Assembly (NCBI RefSeq): GCF_023721835.1
Contig: NZ_JAMKFE010000007.1
Coordinates: 1-64,000 of the forward strand
DNA length: 64,000 nt
Direction of reading: 5' to 3'
Origin: Caldimonas mangrovi
Lineage (GTDB): Bacteria; Pseudomonadota; Gammaproteobacteria; Burkholderiales; Burkholderiaceae_C
The position numbers and the translations under genes were made by a program. Position 1 is the first letter of the stretch; every line of letters begins with the position of its first letter. Under the pieces are notes generated by a model. That model was not told where the DNA came from and searched no databases. It was given only the letters and a program-made list of their open reading frames with translations. Shown here piece by piece: positions 25,107 to 33,395 of the stretch.

Positions 25107-26276
25107 ATGACCACCGCGCTGATCGCCTCCATTGAAGCCCTCCTGGTCGACCTGCCCACCATCCGGGCGCACAAGCTGGCCATGACCACGCTGCACCAGC
25201 AGACGCTGGTGATCGTGCGCGTGCGCTGCAGCGACGGCACCGAAGGCCTCGGCGAAGCCACCAGCATCGGCGGCCTGAGCTATGGCGACCAAAGCCCCGA
25301 AGGCACCAAGCTGGCGATCGACACCTACCTGACGCCGGCCCTGCTGGGGCGGGACGCCGGCAACATCAATGCGGCGATGGCGGTGGCCGCCAAGGTGGCG
25401 CAAGGCCATTCGTATGCCAAGTCGGCGATCGAATGCGCGCTGTTCGACGCGCTGGGCCACCGGCTCGGGCAGCCGGTGCACACGCTGCTGGGCGGCGCGG
25501 CACGCAGCTCGCTGCCGGTGCTGTGGACGCTGGCCAGCGGCGACAGCGCACGCGACATCGACGAAGCCCGCGCAATGATCGAAGCGCGCCGCCACAAGGT
25601 CTTCAAGCTCAAGATCGGTTTCGGCGACCCCGACGCCAACATCGCGCACGTGGCGCGCATCAAGCAGGCGCTGGGCGACGAAGTGCGCATTACGGTCGAC
25701 GTGAACCAGGCCTGGGACGAAGCGCTCGCCACCCGCTGCATCGCCAGGCTCGAAGCGGCCGGCGTCGACCTGGTCGAGCAGCCCACGCCACGCCGGCAGC
25801 GCGCCGCGCTGGCGCGGCTGGCGGCGCGCTTCGACGTGCCCATCATGGCCGACGAGTCAGTCAACGACGCGCAGGATGCGCTGGAGCTGGCGCAAGCCGC
25901 CGCCGCCGACGTGTACGCGCTGAAGATCTCCAAGGCCGGCGGCCTGCTCGCCACGCTGCGCGCCGCGGCCGTGGCCGACGCGGCCGGCATTGCGCTGTAC
26001 GGCGGCACCATGCTCGAAGGCAGCGTCGGCAGCATCGCGTCGGCGCATGCGTTTGCGGCGTGCCCGCAGCTGCGCTGGGGCACCGAGCTGTTCGGCCCGC
26101 TGCTGCTGAAGGACGACGTTGTCGTCGAGCGGCCGCTGTACCGAGACTTCGAGCTGCACCTGCCGGCCACGCCCGGGCTGGGCGTGGCGCTCGACCCCGA
26201 CAAGCTCGCCTTCTACCGCCGCGACCGCCGCCGCACCGCGGTGGCCGCCGCCCACCCTGCCCCGGCCGAGGAGTGA
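25107..26276 (+). CDS. catB: Muconate cycloisomerase
   Basis: A 389-residue enolase-superfamily enzyme of the muconate-lactonizing type: KLKIG (the KxK pair), metal ligands in VDVNQAWDE, VEQPTP and ADES, and the C-terminal GGTMLEGSVGS segment typical of MLE. It converts cis,cis-muconate to muconolactone in the catechol branch of the beta-ketoadipate pathway, in the cytoplasm. ATG 25107 gives the family-like start MTTALIASIEALLVDLPTIR; an ATG at 25083 is a weaker alternative. It is followed two bases later by catC. catA is not in the window, so catechol dioxygenase must be elsewhere. Confidence 0.9.
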   Translation: MTTALIASIEALLVDLPTIRAHKLAMTTLHQQTLVIVRVRCSDGTEGLGEATSIGGLSYGDQSPEGTKLAIDTYLTPALLGRDAGNINAAMAVAAKVAQGHSYAKSAIECALFDALGHRLGQPVHTLLGGAARSSLPVLWTLASGDSARDIDEARAMIEARRHKVFKLKIGFGDPDANIAHVARIKQALGDEVRITVDVNQAWDEALATRCIARLEAAGVDLVEQPTPRRQRAALARLAARFDVPIMADESVNDAQDALELAQAAAADVYALKISKAGGLLATLRAAAVADAAGIALYGGTMLEGSVGSIASAHAFAACPQLRWGTELFGPLLLKDDVVVERPLYRDFELHLPATPGLGVALDPDKLAFYRRDRRRTAVAAAHPAPAEE

Positions 26277-26278
26277 CC

Positions 26279-26569
26279 ATGCTGTTCCACGTGCAGATGA
26301 CCGTGCGCCTGCCCCACGACATGCCCGCCGCGCAGGCCGACGCGCTGAAGGCGCGCGAAAAAGAGATGGCGCAGGCGCTGCAGCGAGCCGGCACCTGGCG
26401 CCACCTGTGGCGCATCGCCGGGCGCTACGCCAACGTCAGCGTGTTCGACGTGCCCGGCCCGGCCGAGCTGCACGACACGCTGTCGCGCCTGCCGCTGTTC
26501 CCCTACATGGACATCGAGGTGCAGGCGCTGTGCCGCCACGCGTCGTCCGTCCATGACGACGACCGTTGA
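26279..26569 (+). CDS. catC: Muconolactone delta-isomerase
   Basis: A 96-residue protein with the CatC start MLFHVQMTVRLPHDMP and the motifs KAREKEMAQALQRAG and WRIAGRYANVSVFDV. It assembles as a decamer and isomerises muconolactone to beta-ketoadipate enol-lactone. ATG 26279 lies two bases after the catB stop, indicating translational coupling. Length is normal for the family (about 96). Confidence 0.93.
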   Translation: MLFHVQMTVRLPHDMPAAQADALKAREKEMAQALQRAGTWRHLWRIAGRYANVSVFDVPGPAELHDTLSRLPLFPYMDIEVQALCRHASSVHDDDR

Positions 26570-26597
26570 ATGAAACGGATACCCTGCTGAGGAGACC

Positions 26598-27578
26598 ATG
26601 ACCATGAACCGCCGCCACCTGCTCGCCGTCGCAGCCGCCTGCTGCCTCGCCGCCGGCACCGCCGCCGCCCAGAGCGCCGACTACCCCAACCGGCCCGTGA
26701 AGTGGGTGGTGCCCTTCCCGCCCGCCGGCGCGATGGACGTGATCGCCCGCACGCTGGGCGAGCACATGGGCCAGGCCCTGGGGCAGACCTTCGTGATCGA
26801 GAACAAGCCCGGCGCGGGCGGCAACATCGGCGTCGACATGGTCGCCAAGTCGCCGGCCGACGGCTACACGATGATGATCGTCGCCAACGGCATGGCGGTG
26901 AACCAGTTCCTCTACGCCAGGCTCAGCTACGACCCGGTGAAGGACTTCACCCCGGTGTCGCTGGTGGCCGTGGTGCCCAACGTGCTGGTGACCCACGCCG
27001 CGCGCGCCAAGGTGCACACGGTGCCCGAGGTGATCGCCCAGGCCAGGTCCCGCCCCGGCGAGGTGATGTATGCCTCGGCCGGCAACGGCACGTCGATCCA
27101 CCTCGCCGCCGAGCTGTTCAACTCGATGGCCGGCGTCGACATGGTGCACGTGCCCTACAAGGGCAGCGGTCCGGCCGTCACCGACCTGATCGGCGGCCAG
27201 GTGGAATACATGTTCGACAGCGTCACGTCGGCGCGCCCGCACATCGAATCGGGCAAGCTGCGGGCGATTGCCGTCACCACGGCGAAACGATCGTCGGCAC
27301 TGCCCGGCGTGCCGACCATCGCCGAGTCGGGCTTGCCCGGCTATGAGCTGGCACCGTGGTTCGCGGTGTACATGCCGGCGGGCACGCCGCAGCCGGTGGT
27401 CAAGAAGATCAACCAGGCCCTGCTCGACGCGATGAAGCTGCCTGCCGTGCAGCAGCGCTTCGCGGCCATCGGTGCCGAGCCGATCGGCAGCACGCCGCAG
27501 CAGCTCGCCCGGCACCTGCAGGCCGAGATGGACAAGTGGGGCAAGGTGATCCGCGAGCGCGGCATCCGGGCCGACTGA
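26598..27578 (+). CDS. Bug/TctC-type periplasmic receptor of the cat operon
   Basis: A 326-residue tripartite-tricarboxylate-like receptor: signal peptide (LLAVAAACCLAAGTAAAQ), then YPNRPVKWVVPFPPAGAMD, KPGAGGNIG, VPYKGSGPAVTDLIGG and SGKLRAIAVTT. Bug proteins bind carboxylated ligands through backbone contacts in the loop around PPAGAMD. Its place 28 bases after catC with GAGGAGA upstream suggests it captures an aromatic acid or muconate-like compound feeding the ortho pathway. No membrane components are adjacent. An ATG at 26604 is an alternative start. Confidence 0.9.
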   Translation: MTMNRRHLLAVAAACCLAAGTAAAQSADYPNRPVKWVVPFPPAGAMDVIARTLGEHMGQALGQTFVIENKPGAGGNIGVDMVAKSPADGYTMMIVANGMAVNQFLYARLSYDPVKDFTPVSLVAVVPNVLVTHAARAKVHTVPEVIAQARSRPGEVMYASAGNGTSIHLAAELFNSMAGVDMVHVPYKGSGPAVTDLIGGQVEYMFDSVTSARPHIESGKLRAIAVTTAKRSSALPGVPTIAESGLPGYELAPWFAVYMPAGTPQPVVKKINQALLDAMKLPAVQQRFAAIGAEPIGSTPQQLARHLQAEMDKWGKVIRERGIRAD

Positions 27579-27602
27579 AGCAGCGCCGCGCCCGGCGTGC
27601 TT

Positions 27603-27998
27603 TCAGCGGGCCGGGCGGGGGCCTCCCGGCCCGGCCACGCGCTTGACGAGCACGTGCACGCCCACGGCCAGCAGCAGCACCGCCAGCAGGCCCAGCGCCC
27701 ACGTCACCCAGATCACCGGCACCAGCCAGCCGAGCGCCGCGCCCGCCCAGGGCAGGAGGCCGCTCGTCGTGTCGACCATCCACAGCAGGGCACGTTGGGC
27801 GGCCTGCACCAGGGCGGGGTCGACCCACCAGGCCATCCAGTCGGGCACCGGCCACTGCGCGGCAGCGCGGCCCAGCTCGACGGTCTCGCCCGAGGCCACC
27901 GCCTGCGCCGTCCAGCGCGTCAGTTCGGACGCCACCACGGCGCCCCCCGTCCAGAGGACGGCGAAAACGGCAAACACGATCCAGACCACAGCTTTCAT
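27603..27998 (-). CDS. Small inner-membrane protein of unknown function
   Basis: The 131-residue protein has a hydrophobic N-terminal helix (residues 3-24), a central amphipathic region with WPVPDWMAWWVDP, and a long hydrophobic stretch (about 84-118) that could be one or two membrane helices. It ends in a basic tail. It belongs to no family I recognise with certainty, though similar Trp-rich proteins occur in Burkholderiales. It is convergent to the cat operon and divergent from the serine hydrolase gene. Confidence 0.65.
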   Translation of the reverse strand: MKAVVWIVFAVFAVLWTGGAVVASELTRWTAQAVASGETVELGRAAAQWPVPDWMAWWVDPALVQAAQRALLWMVDTTSGLLPWAGAALGWLVPVIWVTWALGLLAVLLLAVGVHVLVKRVAGPGGPRPAR

Positions 27999-28159
27999 TC
28001 TTGGCGCACCTTTCCAGCAGGACTCTACGGCCCTGGACTATAGAGCCGGCTGCGGCGGCACCGTTCGCCCCCGCCCAGCGCCGCTTCGTCCCGGGGGGCC
28101 GCCGCCTGCCGCGGCCCCCCGGCATGCTGGCGGCGTCGCTGTCCCGTGAAGCGTTTTCG

Positions 28160-29557
28160 ATGCACCGTCACCTGCTGCCCAGCTGCCTTGCCCTCACCCT
28201 GCTGTCGCTGGCCGGGTGCGCCGCGCTGCGGCCCGACCGCGCGCTGCGCACGGCGACCGGCACCGTCGCGCACGACCTCTGCTCGGAAACCTTCGTCAGC
28301 GGCCTCGACCCCGACCTCACCTTTGCCGAAAGCATCGCGCCGCGGCCCGGCTTGCGGTGGATCGCCTGGGGGCTCGGCTACCAGGTGGACCGGACGCAGC
28401 AGCAGGTCACCGCCACCTTCGCCGGCGGTTTGACGAGCCGTGCGGTGCACCGGGGGCGCTGGGGCTGCGTGCTGGTGCATGGCGACGAACCGATCGGGCG
28501 GCCACTGGGCGCCGCCGCGCCGACCGCCCCCGCCCTGCTGCCCCAGATCGCCGGGCCGGAGCCGGTGGCGGCGGCCGACCCGCAACTGCAAGCAGCGCTC
28601 GACGCCGCCTTTGTCGACCCGCCCGGCCAGCGCCGCCAGACCAAGGCGGTGGTGGTGGTGCACGACGGCCGCATCATCGCGGAACGCTATGCGCCGGGTT
28701 ACGGCCCCGAGACGCCCCTGCTCGGCTTCTCGATGACCAAGTCGGTGGTCAACGCGCTGGTGGGTGTGCTGGTGCACGGCGGGCGGCTGGCGGTCGACCG
28801 GCCCGCCCCGCTGCCGGCGTGGCGCGGCGACGCGCGTGCGGCCGTCACGGTCGAGCACCTGATGCGCATGAACAGCGGTCTCGAACTCGACGAGACCGGC
28901 AGCGGTTTCGATCCGTCGAACCAGATGTTCTACCTGGCACCCGACATGGCCGCTGACGCGCAGGCCGCAGGCGCCCGGGCCCGGCCGGGTGAACGCTGGG
29001 CCTACAGCAGCGCCAGCACCCACCTGCTCGCGCGCATCGTGCGCGACGCCGCGGGCGGCACCGCCGAGTCGGTGCAGCGCTTTGCCGCCACCGAACTGTT
29101 CGGCCCATTGGGCATGCGGCACGTCACGCTCGAGATGGACGCCACCGGCACGCCGGTGGGCGGCCACTACATGCTGGCCACGCCGCGCGACTGGGCCCGC
29201 TTCGGCCTGCTGTTCCTGAACGACGGCGTGGTGGGCAGCCGCCGCCTGCTGCCGCCGGGCTGGGCGGCGTTTTCTGCCAGCCCCACACCCGGCACCAACT
29301 ACGGCGCCGGTTGGTGGACACCCTGCACGCCGGGCAGCCACGGCGTGTGCGTGGACACCGGCGTGCCGCCCGGCGCCTACCTGGCGCTCGGCAACCTGGG
29401 GCAGCGCCTGGCGGTGATCCCGTCGCACCGGCTGGTGGTGCTGCGCATGGGGCGGGCTCACGGGCGGGGTTTCGATGTCGATGGTTTTCGCACGCTGGTG
29501 GACGCGGCGATCGGCGCGGCCGGCCGCGACGCACCGGCCGTGGTGCCAGGTCAATAG
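28160..29557 (+). CDS. Lipoprotein serine hydrolase, class C beta-lactamase family
   Basis: A 465-residue protein with a lipobox (LTLLSLAGC) and a beta-lactamase-like domain from about residue 160. The SxxK motif is SMTK in LGFSMTKSVVNAL, the tyrosine motif is YSSASTHLL, and a helix with DWARFGLLFLNDGV follows, typical of the 6-aminohexanoate-dimer hydrolase/EstB branch. These are serine esterases or amidases rather than true beta-lactamases. The N-terminal 120 residues after the lipobox are extra. ATG 28160 gives a clean lipoprotein signal; the longer frame is not conserved. The stop overlaps the end of the convergent DUF4139 gene by seven bases. Confidence 0.88.
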   Translation: MHRHLLPSCLALTLLSLAGCAALRPDRALRTATGTVAHDLCSETFVSGLDPDLTFAESIAPRPGLRWIAWGLGYQVDRTQQQVTATFAGGLTSRAVHRGRWGCVLVHGDEPIGRPLGAAAPTAPALLPQIAGPEPVAAADPQLQAALDAAFVDPPGQRRQTKAVVVVHDGRIIAERYAPGYGPETPLLGFSMTKSVVNALVGVLVHGGRLAVDRPAPLPAWRGDARAAVTVEHLMRMNSGLELDETGSGFDPSNQMFYLAPDMAADAQAAGARARPGERWAYSSASTHLLARIVRDAAGGTAESVQRFAATELFGPLGMRHVTLEMDATGTPVGGHYMLATPRDWARFGLLFLNDGVVGSRRLLPPGWAAFSASPTPGTNYGAGWWTPCTPGSHGVCVDTGVPPGAYLALGNLGQRLAVIPSHRLVVLRMGRAHGRGFDVDGFRTLVDAAIGAAGRDAPAVVPGQ

Positions 29558-31044
29558 CGCGTGAGCACCCGGTACTTCAGCGTCGTCGCGCCGCCGGCCG
29601 GCACCGACACGCGCCACTCGGCGGTGCCGGCGGCCACCTTGGTGTGGCGTTGCGATTCCTGCACCATGGTCCAGTCGCCCGGCACCGGCTCACGCACGGT
29701 CACGGTGACCGGCTCGGCCTTGGCGTTGCGCAGCACGATCTCGTAGGCGCTTTCGAACACATAGCTCGCCTTGTTGGTCGGCTCGCGGCGCTTGAAGTCG
29801 GTCTGCTTCTTGTCGGCCGTCACGTCGAAGGCGTCGCCCAGGTGCAGGCGCACCTTCTCGTTCTTGGGCGTGTGGTCGATGCGGTCTTCGCCGACGAACT
29901 GGGCGTTGCCGGCGCTGTCGCGCTTGTACACGCGCACCACGCCCTTGGGCAGCGGCATGCCGAGGCGGCTGCTTTCGCGGTTGGCGAACTCGACGAACAC
30001 GCCGACCTTGATCTTGCGGCCGATCTCGCCGACGCTGTCGCGGTAGTAGTGCTCGTGGCCCGACAGCAGCAGCTCCTTGGTCACAGGCACGCCGGTGGCG
30101 TTCAGCAGCGCGACCTGCTTGGTCTGGTTGTCGGCCAGCGTGGTGGTGCGGCCCAGCGTGTACAGGTGGTACTCGAACAGGGCTTCCTGCGCCATCTCGG
30201 CCGGCGCCGGCGCCGCCATCGCGCGCATCACCCGGTCCTGGGCCACGGCCCGCATCTCGTCGCGCACGCGGTTCACGTCGCCGGCCACCAGTTGCAGCCG
30301 CGCGTTGGGGTAGGTGGTGCCGCTGCGGTTGGTCAGCGTGACCCAGCCGTTCAGGTCGAGCGCGCTGTCGTCGGCGCTCAGCTCGGCCACGTAGTCGGCC
30401 TGCCACGACAGGCCGCCGGTCAGGTAGGACAGCTCGACGCTCTGCGCGCCGGCCCGCTTGTTGTGCAGCTGCGTGACCAGCGTGGGCCGGTCGCGCAGGT
30501 TGGCCGGCACGCCGTCGAAGACGATGCGGCCCGGCACGCCGGTCTCGATGCGGTCGCCCATCTTCAGCACGATGCCGCCGTTGGCGCTCAGCACCTGCGC
30601 GGCTTCGACCGTCTCGGCGCCGGTGGTCGGGTGCGTCTTGACGATCTTGACGCTGCGGCCGACGTATTTCTCCAGCAGCTTGGCCGGCGTCAGCAGGTCG
30701 AAGTCGAAGTTCTGCTCCAGCAAGGTGAACGCGCCGGGCTGCGACAGGCTGCGCAGCAAGGCTGTCTGCGGCCGCATCTGTGCGCTAACGTCGCGCAGCG
30801 CCAGGCGGTTGTCGCCGGCGTCGAGCGTGACGTTGCGCGCGTCCTTGATCAGTGCCAGGTCTTCGTTGTAGATGGTCACCGCCACCGATTGCTGGTCGTC
30901 CAGCGTGCTGCGCCGCTCGGGGCTCGCAGCGGGTGCTGCGCGTGCGGCCGGCGGGGTGGGCGCGACCGGCTGGGCCGCCGCGGCGGCATGAAGCGCCGCC
31001 GCGACAACGGCCAGGACGAAAGGCGAACGATGGACCTGAAGCAT
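29551..31044 (-). CDS. DUF4139 domain exported protein
   Basis: A 497-residue protein with a signal peptide (FVLAVVAAALHAAAAAQ) and an Ala/Pro linker. The N-terminal DUF4140-like part (VAVTIYNEDLALIKDARNVTL) is followed by a DUF4139 domain (VELSYLTGGLSWQADYVAEL to LKYRVLTRY). Family proteins are periplasmic or secreted, with a conserved NxDLALIxxxR motif, and function is unknown. Some are annotated mucoidy inhibitor A-like. ATG 31044 was taken because the signal peptide starts there. It is convergent to the serine hydrolase and follows the GNAT gene in the same direction after about 130 bases. Confidence 0.85.
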   Translation of the reverse strand: MLQVHRSPFVLAVVAAALHAAAAAQPVAPTPPAARAAPAASPERRSTLDDQQSVAVTIYNEDLALIKDARNVTLDAGDNRLALRDVSAQMRPQTALLRSLSQPGAFTLLEQNFDFDLLTPAKLLEKYVGRSVKIVKTHPTTGAETVEAAQVLSANGGIVLKMGDRIETGVPGRIVFDGVPANLRDRPTLVTQLHNKRAGAQSVELSYLTGGLSWQADYVAELSADDSALDLNGWVTLTNRSGTTYPNARLQLVAGDVNRVRDEMRAVAQDRVMRAMAAPAPAEMAQEALFEYHLYTLGRTTTLADNQTKQVALLNATGVPVTKELLLSGHEHYYRDSVGEIGRKIKVGVFVEFANRESSRLGMPLPKGVVRVYKRDSAGNAQFVGEDRIDHTPKNEKVRLHLGDAFDVTADKKQTDFKRREPTNKASYVFESAYEIVLRNAKAEPVTVTVREPVPGDWTMVQESQRHTKVAAGTAEWRVSVPAGGATTLKYRVLTRY

Positions 31045-31174
31045 GGGATCTCCGCAGAAAAAGAGGGGTGGGCGCCAACGCGCTTGCTGCTGCAAACGCG
31101 AGCAGCGCACCGGCGGGGTTGAAGCGACAGAAAAATCGGCCGCGCCGAAACGCGGCGGCGCGCGGCAGGCTTGG

Positions 31175-31711
31175 CTACCCGGTGGTCGCCAGTTGCCGGT
31201 AGAAGATGTGCGTCGGGCACAGGCCGCCGCCCGGCCACAGCGCATAGCCGGGCACGGTGCCGCAGTGCTGCCAGCCCAGGCCGGCGTACAGCCGCGCCGC
31301 GTCGTCGTTGCTGGTGTCGAGCACCAGCAGGCGCTTGCCGCATGCGGCAGCGACCGCTTCGGCCGAGCGCATCAGCGCGGCCCCCACCCCGCGCCGGCGC
31401 AGCCGCCGCAGCACCAGCATCTTGGCCAGGTCGGCGCGGTGCGGCTGGTTCTCGGGCTGGTCCAGCACCAGCTGCACGGTGCCGACGATGCACCCGGCCT
31501 CTTCGGCCACCAGCAGCGCGCGGCGGCCACCGGCCACGTCGGCCGCGACACGCTGCCAGAAGGCCACGGCGCGCTCGCGCGACAACGGCAGCATGAAGCT
31601 GACCGACGCGCCGCCCTCGACGCAGTCGATCAGCACGTCGGCCAGTTGCTCGACCTGCAGCGCACCGACTTCATCGAGACGGCGCACGGTGACGGCATCT
31701 GCTGCTTGCAT
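31175..31711 (-). CDS. GNAT-family N-acetyltransferase
   Basis: A 178-residue GNAT protein with the acetyl-CoA pyrophosphate-binding motif MLVLRRLRRRGVGAALM (R/Q-x-x-G-x-G/A) at about 105-121 and a C-terminal DTSNDDAARLYAGLGWQ motif typical of the fold. Substrate is unknown, perhaps a small amine or an amino-acid-like compound. GGAG stands eight bases before ATG 31711, and the stop of the XRE-cupin gene is only four bases upstream, so the two are co-transcribed. A longer start at 31756 would overlap that gene. Confidence 0.88.
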   Translation of the reverse strand: MQAADAVTVRRLDEVGALQVEQLADVLIDCVEGGASVSFMLPLSRERAVAFWQRVAADVAGGRRALLVAEEAGCIVGTVQLVLDQPENQPHRADLAKMLVLRRLRRRGVGAALMRSAEAVAAACGKRLLVLDTSNDDAARLYAGLGWQHCGTVPGYALWPGGGLCPTHIFYRQLATTG

Positions 31712-31715
31712 CGGT

Positions 31716-32303
31716 TCAGCTCCTGGCGCCTGCCTGCGCGGCGATGACGACGGCATAGCGGGCGGGTCGGCGTGTGGGGTTGCGGTAGGCCATCGGCCGG
31801 TCGAGTGTCATGGCGTAGCAGTCGCCTGCGTCCAGCAGCTGCACCTCGTCGCCGACCGTGACCTCGATGCGCCCTTCGAGCACCCACACCTGCTGGTGGA
31901 TGCGCGGCTCGCGTGCGCCGGTTTCATAGGCCACGCGCGCACCGGCCGGAAACTGCACTTCGACGATCTGGATCGGAGACGGGAGGCCGGCCGGCGACAC
32001 GTTGCGGCGCCGGTAGCCCGAGCCCGGGTCCCGCCACCACGGCTGGGCCGCCGCACGCGCCACCGGCTCGGGTTGCGGCGCCGGCGCATCGAACAGCGAG
32101 GCCAGCGGCACGCCAAGGCCGGTGGCCAGCCTTTCGAGCACCACCGCGGTGGCGCTGCTTTCGCCGCGCTCGATCAGCGAGATCATCGAACGGCTGACGT
32201 CGCAGCGTGCGGCCAGCGCTTCGAGCGACAGGCCGAGCGAGGTGCGCAAGGCCTTGACGCGGTGCGCGATGCGTTGGTCGAGGCTGCCGGTTCTGTCTTT
32301 CAT
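31716..32303 (-). CDS. XRE-family regulator with cupin sensor domain
   Basis: A 195-residue regulator with a helix-turn-helix of the XRE type at residues about 12-66 (LGLSLEALAARCDVSRSMISLIERGESS) and a cupin domain at about 110-185 (RIHQQVWVLEGRIEVTVGDEVQLLDAGDCYAM). This architecture (PuuR/SutR-like) senses small metabolites and usually represses its own operon. ATG 32303 was chosen because family members begin there and a perfect dyad lies 12 bases upstream. It precedes and overlaps functionally with the GNAT gene, which may modify the sensed compound. Confidence 0.9.
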   Translation of the reverse strand: MKDRTGSLDQRIAHRVKALRTSLGLSLEALAARCDVSRSMISLIERGESSATAVVLERLATGLGVPLASLFDAPAPQPEPVARAAAQPWWRDPGSGYRRRNVSPAGLPSPIQIVEVQFPAGARVAYETGAREPRIHQQVWVLEGRIEVTVGDEVQLLDAGDCYAMTLDRPMAYRNPTRRPARYAVVIAAQAGARS

Positions 32304-32314
32304 GGTGGACGTAT

Positions 32315-32332
32315 CATCCAACTTATTGGATG
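32315..32332. promoter_or_regulatory. Operator dyad of the XRE-cupin gene
   Basis: CATCCAA (32315-32321), four bases, TTGGATG (32326-32332) is a perfect 7-bp inverted repeat 12 bases upstream of the regulator's ATG. It covers the expected promoter or leader, as in autorepressed XRE-cupin genes. Confidence 0.65.
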
Positions 32333-32380
32333 ACGCCGTCAACCCCCGCATGCCGGCCGGCGCGGCCTCGACGGAGCGGC

Positions 32381-33358
32381 TCAGTCGCCGACGATGTTGC
32401 GCGCGCGGATGATCTCGCCGAAACGAACCGAGTCTTCTCCGGCCTTGGCGCCGAACTCCTCCGGCGTCATCGGGGCCGGCACGCCGCCGAGTGCGGTGAT
32501 GCGCTCGCGCACCGCCGGCAGCGCGAGGATGCGGTTGATCTCGCTGTTGAGCCGCTCGACGACGGCCTTCGGCGTGCCGGCCGGCGCGTAGAAGCCGAAC
32601 ACCGTATCGGCATCGAAGCCGCGCAGGCCCGACTCGTCCAGCGTCGGCACGTCGGGGAACAACGGCGAGCGTTGCGGCCCGCCGACCGCCAGCAGCTTCA
32701 GCTTGCCGGCCTGCACGTGCGGCAGCGCCACGCCCGGGTCGAGCAGGAAATCGATCTGGCCGGCCAGCAGGTCGGTCAGTGCCGGCGCCGCGCCGCGATA
32801 CGGCACGTGCCGGGTCTGCAGACCGGCCTGGCTGTTCATCATCTCGGCGGCCAGATGGGGCGAGCTGCCATTGCCCGGCGAGCCGAAGGTGAGCTGGTCG
32901 GGACGCGCCTTGGCATGCGCCAGGAACTCGGCGACGTTGCGCGCCGGGAATTCCGGCCTGGTCACCAGATAGACCGACACGCGCGCGGCGGCGGCCACCG
33001 GCGTCAGCGCCTTCATCGGGTCGAAGCTCATCTTGCGGTAGATGTGCGGGTTGACCGACACCATGCCGCCCGAACTCATCAGCAGCGTGTAGCCGTCGGA
33101 CGCCGCCTTGGCGACTTCGGCACCGCCGATATTGCCGCCCGAGCCGCTCTTGTTGTCGATCACGACCGGCTGGCCCAGCGCCTCCTGCAGCGGCTGCCCC
33201 ACGGCGCGCGCGATCTGGTCGGCGGCGCCGCCGGGCGCGAAGTTCACCACCACCCGGACGGGTTTGGCGGGATAGGCCTGCGCCTGCGCGGTGCCGGCGG
33301 CCAGGGCCAGCAGTGTCACGAGGGCCAGGCGTCTGACGACGGTGGGTGAGGTGTGCAT
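32381..33358 (-). CDS. Bug/TctC-type periplasmic receptor linked to benzoylformate decarboxylase
   Basis: A 325-residue receptor with a signal peptide (LALVTLLALAAGTAQAQ), then the Bug core YPAKPVRVVVNFAPGGAAD, KSGSGGNIGGAEVAK, DGYTLLMSS, VPYRGAAPALTDLLAG and AGKLKLLAVGG. It lies 37 bases downstream of the benzoylformate decarboxylase gene on the same strand. It probably binds an aromatic 2-oxo or 2-hydroxy acid such as mandelate or benzoylformate, by context. No TctAB partner is present in the window. Confidence 0.9.
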   Translation of the reverse strand: MHTSPTVVRRLALVTLLALAAGTAQAQAYPAKPVRVVVNFAPGGAADQIARAVGQPLQEALGQPVVIDNKSGSGGNIGGAEVAKAASDGYTLLMSSGGMVSVNPHIYRKMSFDPMKALTPVAAAARVSVYLVTRPEFPARNVAEFLAHAKARPDQLTFGSPGNGSSPHLAAEMMNSQAGLQTRHVPYRGAAPALTDLLAGQIDFLLDPGVALPHVQAGKLKLLAVGGPQRSPLFPDVPTLDESGLRGFDADTVFGFYAPAGTPKAVVERLNSEINRILALPAVRERITALGGVPAPMTPEEFGAKAGEDSVRFGEIIRARNIVGD

Positions 33359-33395
33359 GGTTTGTCTCCTGTCTTGGTGTGATGGGCCCGGTGGT

